Shown: positions 58,100 through 64,000 of the stretch, in pieces
How positions within the stretch are numbered: position 1 is the first letter of the stretch
Layout of the letters: each line of letters begins with the position of its first letter
Source of the DNA: Poriferisodalis sp965215815
GTDB lineage: Bacteria; Actinomycetota; Acidimicrobiia; Acidimicrobiales; Poriferisodalaceae
Direction of reading: 5' to 3'
Length of the DNA: 64,000 bases
Assembly (NCBI RefSeq): GCF_965215815.1
Contig: NZ_CBDCEO010000013.1
Coordinates: 1-64,000, forward strand
Made by a program: the position numbers and the translations under genes
The notes under the pieces: model-generated
The model's input: only the letters and a program-made list of their open reading frames with translations
Databases searched by the model: none
Told to the model about the DNA's origin: nothing

Positions 58100-58280
58100 A
58101 GGAAGCTCCTTTCCTCGTTTTGTACGGTTGAAGACCATACATAGCGCCCAACGGTGGATTGTCCAGAGGCGGCACTGCCTGTTCGTCTGTGTGGCTTGAC
58201 AGCGGCATGATAAGCATTCCACAGTTGGGGCTACGCCCTGCGGGGCGTGTATTCGGAGCAGAGAGTGGGGAGGGCTGGCC

Positions 58281-59093
58281 ATGCGAGATTTTGCAACCCT
58301 GGGCAAACGCAAAGCCGTGTTGGGCATGATTCACCTGCAACCGCTGCCCGGCACCGTGTTTTATGCGGACGGCAGTTTCAACCAAACCCTTGAGACGGCG
58401 GTCGAATCGGCCCAGGCGCTCTACCACGGCGGGGCGGACGGGTGTCTGGTGCAGACCGTCGATCGCATTTACAGCGTAAAAGACGAATCCGACCCGGCGC
58501 GTACGACCGCCATGGGCTTGATTGTGCATGCCATTGTCCAGGCCACAGGCGCAGACTTCCAGGTCGGGGTGCAGTTGATGCGGAATGCGCTGAAAGCCTC
58601 GTTGGCGGTGGCGAAGGTGGCGGGGGGAAGTTTTATTCGGGCCGGCGCGCTGGTAGGTACGACCCTGACCGCGCACGGCATGGTCGAAGCGAATCCGCTC
58701 GAAGTGATGGAGTATCGTAAAAAGATCAACGCCTGGGATGTCAAGGTCATTGCCGAAGTCGACTCCATGCAATTCAAATGGTTTGGCGAGCCTAAGCCGA
58801 CCGCGGAGGTCGCCCGGGGTGCAAAATATGTTGGGGCGGACGCGGTGTCCTTGGGCGCACCCGACGAAAACAAAACGCTGGAAATGATCGACTCGGTGCG
58901 GAAAGCCGTGCCGGGCCTGCCGATTATTTTGGCGGGCTACACCAACCACGATAACGCGGCACGGTTGCTGGCTGCGGCGGACGGAGCGTTTGTCGGCACC
59001 TGTCTGGAACGCGGCGGCTGGGGCGGGCAGATTGATGTCGAGCGGGTGAAGACCTATGTAGACATCGTGCGAGGACTGGAAGGAAAGGGATAG
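58281..59093 (+). CDS. BtpA/SgcQ family protein
   Basis: This 270-residue TIM-barrel-like protein matches BtpA/SgcQ: KAVLGMIHLQPLPGT, TAMGLIVHAIVQATGADFQV, FIRAGALVGTTLTAHGMVE and AGYTNHDNAARLL. BtpA was linked to photosystem I assembly in cyanobacteria, while SgcQ belongs to a sugar operon in E. coli; outside phototrophs a sugar-related enzyme is likelier. It lies 4 bases before a SIS-domain gene, which supports the sugar reading. Confidence 0.83.
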   Translation: MRDFATLGKRKAVLGMIHLQPLPGTVFYADGSFNQTLETAVESAQALYHGGADGCLVQTVDRIYSVKDESDPARTTAMGLIVHAIVQATGADFQVGVQLMRNALKASLAVAKVAGGSFIRAGALVGTTLTAHGMVEANPLEVMEYRKKINAWDVKVIAEVDSMQFKWFGEPKPTAEVARGAKYVGADAVSLGAPDENKTLEMIDSVRKAVPGLPIILAGYTNHDNAARLLAAADGAFVGTCLERGGWGGQIDVERVKTYVDIVRGLEGKG

Positions 59094-59097
59094 AACG

Positions 59098-60237
59098 ATG
59101 GAGCCACTCAAACCGGAGGTGATGTTCGGGCAGGTCGCAGGCTTAGCCGGCGATTTACGCCAGTTGACCCGCCCGTTCGAGCAGCAGGTGCGGGCGGTCC
59201 TCACGCCATCGGAATGGAAGGCGGTGAAGAAAGTCTATCTCACCGGAGACGGGGATTCCTACCATGCCTCATGTGCCGCTGAGATGGCCTTTCAGGTCAT
59301 TGCCGACGTGGCCTGCGAACCGCTGAGTGCCCAACGTTTTCTGGATTATAGGGCGGCCTGGATGCGCCCCGCTACGCCGCCGCACACCTTGGTGATTGCA
59401 ACCTCGGCCTCAGGCGGTACCGAGCGCGTCGTGCAGGCGATTGAACGTGCTAAGGAGTACGGTGCACTCACCGTGGCCTTAACCGGAACACCCAACAGTG
59501 CAGTCACCCAAGTGGCGGACCGGAGCGTCGTGGTCGAACTGCCCCATAAAGAACGCTCTCCAGGGATTCGCACCTATCAAGCCAGCCTGGTGGGCATGCT
59601 GTTGGTGGCGATGCAGTTGGCTGAACGGCAAGGCAGGTACGCGCAAGAAGAAACAGACCGTCTGCGCCAAGAGCTCATTGCGCTCGCCGATGTCGTGGAC
59701 GCGACCACGAACGCGATTCAGGCAGGCTGTCGAGAGGTGGCGGACATGATTGCCGCCAGCCCCATTGTGGTCATGCTGGGCAGTGGGCCGAGTTATGGCA
59801 CCGCCCTCTACAGCGCGGCAAAGCTGGTCGAGGCGGCGGGTGTTTTTGTGCTGGGGCAGGACTTGGAAGAGTGGTGGCATGTTGAACGGTTTGCCTACCC
59901 GCTGGACATGCCGGTTTTTGTCATCGCCCCACCGGGCCGCTCGCATTGGCGGGCGCAGAGCGTAGCGGCAACGGCGCGCGGCTTGGGCCGACGGGTCATT
60001 GCCGTGACGCACACAGACGATACCGAGGTCACCCGCCATGCTCACATGGTGTTACCCGTCCAGGGCGAGGTGCGCGAGGAGTTTTCGCCTCTGCTCTACC
60101 CTCTCTTTACCAGCTATGTGGCGGCCCATGTCGCCGAGCGTTTAGGCCGCTGTCCCTTCCAAAGCGACCGGCCCGAATTGCTCCGGTCGGTAAACGCGTA
60201 CTTCGCCAGCCAGCGACAGGATGCGGGGAGGGATTAG
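59098..60237 (+). CDS. SIS-domain sugar isomerase/deglycase-like protein
   Basis: The 379-residue protein has two SIS (sugar isomerase) domains like AgaS, FrlB and the isomerase half of GlmS. Domain one has VYLTGDGDSYHASCAAEMAF near residue 44 and IATSASGGTERVVQAIERA near 100; domain two has VVMLGSGPSYGTALYSAAKL near 223 and the active-site Glu in DLEEWWHVERF. It should act on phosphosugars or their amino derivatives. It starts 4 bases after the BtpA-like gene. Confidence 0.83.
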   Translation: MEPLKPEVMFGQVAGLAGDLRQLTRPFEQQVRAVLTPSEWKAVKKVYLTGDGDSYHASCAAEMAFQVIADVACEPLSAQRFLDYRAAWMRPATPPHTLVIATSASGGTERVVQAIERAKEYGALTVALTGTPNSAVTQVADRSVVVELPHKERSPGIRTYQASLVGMLLVAMQLAERQGRYAQEETDRLRQELIALADVVDATTNAIQAGCREVADMIAASPIVVMLGSGPSYGTALYSAAKLVEAAGVFVLGQDLEEWWHVERFAYPLDMPVFVIAPPGRSHWRAQSVAATARGLGRRVIAVTHTDDTEVTRHAHMVLPVQGEVREEFSPLLYPLFTSYVAAHVAERLGRCPFQSDRPELLRSVNAYFASQRQDAGRD

Positions 60238-60245
60238 ACGAATCT

Positions 60246-60509
60246 TTAGCTACTCTTATAGACGTGACGGCGGTGACCTATTTTGACGACCGTGATGATG
60301 AGCTCGGTGTCCCTGATTTCATAAATGAGGCGGTACGCACCTTAGCGAACTCGGAATCTTTCCTGGCCTGATAGTTTCTCGCACCCCTCGGGTCGAGGGT
60401 TCTCGGCTAGTGCTTCAATGCGCTTGAGAATGCGGGCAACATCCCGCTTTGGGATTGAACGTAAATCCTTGGCAACAGACTTCCTGAAAATCAGCCTATA
60501 GTTTGCCAT
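60246..60509 (-). pseudogene. RelE/ParE-like toxin gene with a nonsense codon
   Basis: From an ATG at 60509 the frame encodes NYRLIFRKSVAKDLRSIPKR, then a RIEALAENPRPEGCEKLSG stretch, typical RelE sequence. Codon 56 is TAA (60342-60344) and the same frame then continues GAYRLIYEIRDTELIITVVK to a second stop at 60246. RelE proteins normally read RVRxGxYRLIYEI, so a single CAA-to-TAA change is the likely cause. The start overlaps the antitoxin gene by 14 bases. The toxin should be inactive. Confidence 0.8.
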
Positions 60510-60729
60510 GCGCCTGTAAGTCGTTCAGGAGTTCTTCATAGCTCAGGGTGGGCTCGGTTGCGCGCTGCTGGAACGCAGCCAGATCTTCTTGATCTTCCGC
60601 AAGTGCTGCGCGAACCGCCTCATTGACAATGGCGGATACCGAACATTGCGAGTGGGCCGCCCTGAGTCGTAACGCAGCATGAAGCTGAGGGTCAAAGTAG
60701 ATCGTAGAACGTTTGGATGCTTCACCCAT
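60496..60729 (-). CDS. ribbon-helix-helix antitoxin
   Basis: This 77-residue protein is CopG/RelB-like: KRSTIYFDPQLHAALRLRAA is the DNA-binding strand and first helix, and VSAIVNEAVRAALAED the second helix. The C terminus (EPTLSYEELLNDLQAHGKL) would bind the toxin. GGAGG precedes the ATG. It appears intact although its partner toxin carries a nonsense codon. An inverted repeat 19 bases upstream is a likely operator. Confidence 0.82.
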   Translation of the reverse strand: MGEASKRSTIYFDPQLHAALRLRAAHSQCSVSAIVNEAVRAALAEDQEDLAAFQQRATEPTLSYEELLNDLQAHGKL

Positions 60730-60747
60730 GACACAAAACCTCCTTAT

Positions 60748-60763
60748 GTGACGGTAGCGTCAC
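60748..60763. promoter_or_regulatory. GTGACG/CGTCAC palindrome upstream of the antitoxin
   Basis: GTGACGGTAGCGTCAC is a perfect 6-base inverted repeat with a 4-base centre, and CGTCAC recurs at 60766. Ribbon-helix-helix antitoxins bind such short repeats to repress their own operon. Confidence 0.5.
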
Positions 60764-60837
60764 GGCGTCACGGCAGCTGTGGCGTTGGAGAATAAATCCG
60801 CAGGCCAGGTCAGCGGAGCGTTATCGGGTCTGCATCT

Positions 60838-62040
60838 TCACTCCGCCGCACACGCAGCGGCCAGACTCGACAGGGCTACCCGCCGGCGGGCTTCACGGAT
60901 GTCGTGCCGGTCGAACCCGTTGGTCAGAAAGCCGAACGAGATACCCGTTGCCGGATCGGCCCAGCCGCTCTGGCCGCCAAAGCCCGGATGGCCGAACGAC
61001 TGCGCGGAATTGGTGCGCCCGAAGCCACGCATATTGGCCTTGCCGTCTCCGCCGGCAACAGCAATCCCCAAGGCCCGATTGGCCCGGTGGCCGAGAAAGG
61101 GATCGCGCAGCTCTCCGGTGCGAATACGCCGCGCCTCTTGCAGCATGTCGGGCTGCCAGACCGGCGTCCCGTCGTGGGCGCGGCCGTCGTTCAGCAGGGC
61201 TTGATAGAATAAGGCGATATCACCAGCCGTGGTAATGCAGCCGGCCGACGGTGAGCCGGCTTCTCGGGTGACCGTTTCGTTCAGCTCCAAGACTCCGTCT
61301 TCATTGATGGCGTTGGTCGTGGCGTTAAAGCCTTTGACCCCCATTTTTTCATACTCTTCGGCGGTCGGGGCGGCGCCCACCCACTCCACATCGGCGACAT
61401 CGGCGTTCCCGGCAGGCGGCAGCCCGAAGCGCAAATCGGGCAGCCCCAGCGGCTCGGCAATCCGCGTCCGCACAAAATCGCTCAGGCGCTGACCGCTGAG
61501 GTGTTCGACAATAGCGGCGACCGGCCAGAAATTCGCCGACACATGATAGACAAACTTCTCCCCTGGCGTATGGTCTGGCTTCCACTGGGCAAAGCGGTTT
61601 AAGCGCTTGTCGTGATCGGCCCATTCTTTTTGCCAGTGCGGGGCATAGGGGATAGCCGACGTGTGAATGAGCAACTGCTCAACCGTCACCACGTCTTTGC
61701 CGTTCGTCCCAAACTCGGGGATATACTCGACCACACGATCTTCCGGACGGAGTTGGCCCTCTTGCATCAGAATCCAGGCCGCGGCTGAGGTGAACGCCTT
61801 GGTCGAAGACATAATGACAAACCGGGTGTCATCCGTCGCCGGTTTTTCCGTCCCGCCCTGGACCGCCTTGCCAAAGGTCTGCATGACACCGATTTTTCCA
61901 TTACGCGCAATCGCAACCTGGCTGGCCGGCAGCAGGCCGGATTTGACCTCTCGCTCGGCCCGTTCAAACAGGGCCTGGACTTTTTCCGGGTCAAGACCGA
62001 CCTCTTCAAGATTCCGGGCAAAAAAATGTGCGGCTGGCAT
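60838..62040 (-). CDS. serine hydrolase, beta-lactamase/esterase (class C-like)
   Basis: The 400-residue protein is of the beta-lactamase/EstB type. The nucleophile motif SxxK is SSTK at residues 78-81, and a YHVS segment near residue 180 takes the place of the YxN loop. No signal peptide is visible, which favours an esterase or transacylase in the cytoplasm over a secreted lactamase. GGAGGGG precedes the ATG at 62040; the frame to 62106 has no RBS. Monocistronic; divergent from the GST-like gene. Confidence 0.83.
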   Translation of the reverse strand: MPAAHFFARNLEEVGLDPEKVQALFERAEREVKSGLLPASQVAIARNGKIGVMQTFGKAVQGGTEKPATDDTRFVIMSSTKAFTSAAAWILMQEGQLRPEDRVVEYIPEFGTNGKDVVTVEQLLIHTSAIPYAPHWQKEWADHDKRLNRFAQWKPDHTPGEKFVYHVSANFWPVAAIVEHLSGQRLSDFVRTRIAEPLGLPDLRFGLPPAGNADVADVEWVGAAPTAEEYEKMGVKGFNATTNAINEDGVLELNETVTREAGSPSAGCITTAGDIALFYQALLNDGRAHDGTPVWQPDMLQEARRIRTGELRDPFLGHRANRALGIAVAGGDGKANMRGFGRTNSAQSFGHPGFGGQSGWADPATGISFGFLTNGFDRHDIREARRRVALSSLAAACAAE

Positions 62041-62144
62041 ACGGCTTCCCCTCCTGATTCTCGATTTGCGGCTTCCTCTCTTGAATTCCCCTCCACTCCT
62101 TGCCACTTTATGGATTTCAGATCAAGGTAAATGAAAGTGTATCC

Positions 62145-62182
62145 ACCCTCACCCCGACCCTCTCCCTCAAGCGGGCGAGGGA
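62145..62182. repeat. dispersed CCCTCACCC hairpin repeat
   Basis: CCCTCACCCCGACCCTCTCC is followed by GGGCGAGGGAG. It lies 17 bases before the GST-like start, and its purine arm may serve as the ribosome binding site there. Confidence 0.65.
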
Positions 62183-62198
62183 GAAAATAGAGAAACGC

Positions 62199-63143
62199 AT
62201 GTCTTCAGCACTGATTCTGCATCACTACGATTTCTCCAACTACTCTGAAAAAGTCCGGCTCGTCCTGGGTCTCAAGGGCCTGACTTGGCGCTCGGTCGAG
62301 ATTCCCCCTACCCTGCCCAAGCCCGACTATATTCCTCTCACAGGCGGCTATCGCCGTGCGCCGGCCCTCCAGATTGGCGCCGACGTTTTTTGTGATACCG
62401 CACGGATTATTGAAGAGCTTGAGCGTCGTTTTCCAGAACCTACTATTTATCCAGGACCGGATTCGGTCGCCCAACGGGCATTCACTGCTGGTCTGGAGCG
62501 CTGGACGGACGCGACCCTGACACGCAATACGATCAATTACATTTCCTGCGAGCATTCCGACGCCGATCGTTTCACCCCGGAATTCCTGGCCGACCGCGCC
62601 GCTCTGCTCGGCAAACCCGAACCGGGGCTCGCCCACCGGAAGGCCGCGGCAATCAAAAACCTCACCCAGTTGCGTCCGCAGTTGAGCTGGATCAGCGACA
62701 TCCTGCACGACGGCCGGACGTATATCTATGGCGAAGCACCATCCCTGGCCGACTGCGTGATCTACCATCCGCTGTGGGTCATGGATCAGCTTGCCGGCGA
62801 GCGCGCGGCCGTTATTCCAGCCGTCATCCGTCAATGGATGGAGCGCGTGGCCGCGCACGGCCATGGCAATCCGACCTCGATGACCGCGCACGCAGCGCTC
62901 GATGTCGCGGATTCCAGCGACCCGTTGCCACCCCTGCCAAGTCAGACGCTGGACGGAGACCCGGCTCTTGGCGATACCGTCTCCATTACGCCCACCGACT
63001 ATGGCCGGGCTAATCCCAGCGTCGGCACGCTCGTTGCCATCGACGCCCAGCGCCTGGCGCTTCAGCACCGAAACGAGCGCACCGGGCTTGTCACGGTGCA
63101 TTTCCCCCGTTTTGGCTATAGCGTCCGTGCCCTTGACGGTTAG
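62199..63143 (+). CDS. glutathione S-transferase-like protein
   Basis: This 314-residue protein opens with a thioredoxin-fold GST domain (LILHHYDFSNYSEKVRLVLG, then SVEIPPTLPKPDYIPLTGGY and DTARIIEELERRFP) and continues with a helical domain. SNYSEKVR replaces the usual S/C-P-F active site, so the catalytic residue is a Ser or Tyr. About 70 C-terminal residues beyond the usual GST length form a separate beta-rich extension (DTVSITPTDYGRANPSVGTL). I start it at 62199; the frame from 62100 runs through a repeat. Confidence 0.8.
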   Translation: MSSALILHHYDFSNYSEKVRLVLGLKGLTWRSVEIPPTLPKPDYIPLTGGYRRAPALQIGADVFCDTARIIEELERRFPEPTIYPGPDSVAQRAFTAGLERWTDATLTRNTINYISCEHSDADRFTPEFLADRAALLGKPEPGLAHRKAAAIKNLTQLRPQLSWISDILHDGRTYIYGEAPSLADCVIYHPLWVMDQLAGERAAVIPAVIRQWMERVAAHGHGNPTSMTAHAALDVADSSDPLPPLPSQTLDGDPALGDTVSITPTDYGRANPSVGTLVAIDAQRLALQHRNERTGLVTVHFPRFGYSVRALDG

Positions 63144-63167
63144 AAGACGCGTGGAGGCATCCGGATC

Positions 63168-64000
63168 ATGAATGCGCAGGCTACAACTCCGCACGACCAC
63201 AGGTGGCAGATTTGGATCGACCGTGGCGGAACGTTCACCGATCTGGTGGCGCGTCGTCCTGACGGCAGCCTGGTAACGCATAAATTGCTGTCGGCCAATC
63301 CTGAACGCTATCAGGATGCGGCGGTCCAGGGCATTCGCGATTTACTCGGAGTGGCTGGCGACGCAGCCATCCCAGCCGATACGGTCTCTCTGGTGAAGAT
63401 GGGCACCACGGTCGCGACCAATGCCCTGCTGGAACGCACGGGTGACCGGACCGTGTTCGTAACCACCCAAGGGTTTGGGGATACCCTGCGGATCGGCTAT
63501 CAGAACCGTCCCGACCTGTTTGCCCGGCATATTGTCCTGCCGGAAATGCTGTACGAACGAGTGATCGAAGTCAGAGAGCGGATTGACGCCCAAGGCGCGC
63601 TCGTCACCCCCCTGGATGAAGACGGCGCGCGGCGCAGCCTTCAGGCCGCCTATGATGCCGGCATTCGCGCCGTGGCCATTGCCTTTGTGCATGGCTATCG
63701 GTACGCGGCGCATGAGGCCCGAGTCACCGCCATTGCCACCGAGATCGGCTTTCAGCAGGTCTCGGTCTCACACGCGGTCAGCCCGTTGATGAAGCTGGTC
63801 TCACGCGGCGACACCACGGTGGTCGATGCCTATCTGTCACCACTGCTGCGGCGCTATGTCGATCAGGTCGCGGGAGAACTGGAGGCGGAGCGCCAGTCCG
63901 GTCCCAGGCTGATGTTCATGCAGTCGAACGGCGGCCTGACCGACGCCCACCTGTTTCAGGGCAAGGACAGTATTTTATCCGGACCGGCCGGTGGGGTGAT
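63168..64000 (+). CDS. hydantoinase A/5-oxoprolinase, N-terminal part (runs off the window)
   Basis: From an ATG at 63168, with GGAGG about 10 bases upstream, 277 codons stay open to the window edge. The peptide has WIDRGGTFTDLVARRPDG (phosphate loop), KMGTTVATNALLERTG, SHAVSPLMKLVSRGDTTVVD and FMQSNGGLTDA followed by SGPAGGV, all signatures of the HyuA/5-oxoprolinase family. The RGGTFTD form, with Arg instead of Ile before GG, is typical of full-length 5-oxoprolinases, which carry the B domain in the same chain. It lies 24 bases after the GST-like gene, so gamma-glutamyl/glutathione breakdown is a reasonable guess for the pair. Confidence 0.85.
   Translation, partial: MNAQATTPHDHRWQIWIDRGGTFTDLVARRPDGSLVTHKLLSANPERYQDAAVQGIRDLLGVAGDAAIPADTVSLVKMGTTVATNALLERTGDRTVFVTTQGFGDTLRIGYQNRPDLFARHIVLPEMLYERVIEVRERIDAQGALVTPLDEDGARRSLQAAYDAGIRAVAIAFVHGYRYAAHEARVTAIATEIGFQQVSVSHAVSPLMKLVSRGDTTVVDAYLSPLLRRYVDQVAGELEAERQSGPRLMFMQSNGGLTDAHLFQGKDSILSGPAGGV

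Noticed and set aside
57678..59204. 508-codon open frame on the minus strand
   Set aside because: It is antisense to the BtpA-like gene and out of frame with the NTF2-like gene; both of those have RBS and motifs.

Overview
The window is a GC-rich stretch from an uncultured-type, catabolically broad, probably aerobic bacterium. It carries several luciferase-like (LLM) oxidoreductases, including F420-type members, two TauD-like dioxygenases, amidohydrolases, SDRs, hydantoinase/oxoprolinase subunits, Sox-type sulfur oxidation genes and Tat-exported redox enzymes. This mix resembles genomes of the Tectomicrobia/Entotheonella or Binatota/deltaproteobacterial kind. That placement is an impression from gene content; no rRNA, tRNA or ribosomal protein gene was seen. 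Short dispersed hairpin repeats (three families) occur in many intergenic gaps. No transposase, integrase or CRISPR array was seen.

Layout. 0-8 kb: a tungsten aldehyde:ferredoxin oxidoreductase operon (aorABC plus a MoaD-like gene), a divergent ferredoxin, then a CocE-type hydrolase/aldo-keto reductase pair and a cupin. 8-13.9 kb: isochorismatase-like hydrolase, MFS carrier, D-aminoacylase-like amidohydrolase, amidohydrolase-2 and a carboxymuconolactone decarboxylase-like (CMD) gene. 13.9-23.6 kb: a defence-like island lying between the 3' ends of the CMD gene and an LLM gene. It holds a 1693-residue exonuclease-RecQ-UvrD fusion, an AbiL-type AAA ATPase/RloB pair, a PIN toxin/antitoxin pair and a TIR/membrane protein pair, together with truncated extra copies of the island's own genes and of both border genes. 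23.6-39.7 kb: catabolic genes (LLM, TauD, phosphotriesterase-like, acyl-CoA dehydrogenase, VOC, SDR, NTF2-like), interrupted at 29.7-31.5 kb by a two-gene ATPase/nuclease-like module.

39.9-53.1 kb: one long plus-strand run: hyuB-hyuA, an SDR, a copper amine oxidase, a Tat-exported molybdenum hydroxylase (two subunits), soxY-soxZ, flavocytochrome c sulfide dehydrogenase (fccAB) and a fused SoxX-SoxA cytochrome. Amines could be oxidised to aldehydes and then to acids, while reduced sulfur is handled by carrier and cytochrome proteins. soxB and soxCD are not in the window. 53.1-56.7 kb: an orphan HigA-like regulator and a restriction-modification pair, each bracketed by direct copies of one short repeat. 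56.7-64 kb: a YcsF/LamB protein, an NTF2-like protein, a BtpA/SIS-domain pair, a RelBE-like locus whose toxin carries a nonsense codon, a serine hydrolase, a GST-like protein and the start of another hydantoinase A gene that runs off the window.

The strongest leads are the CMD/LLM exchange site with its nested scars, the ATPase/nuclease-like module at 29.7-31.5 kb, the TIR/2TM pair, and the repeat-bracketed restriction cassette. All of these are visibly AT-richer than the catabolic genes around them (judged by eye, not computed).
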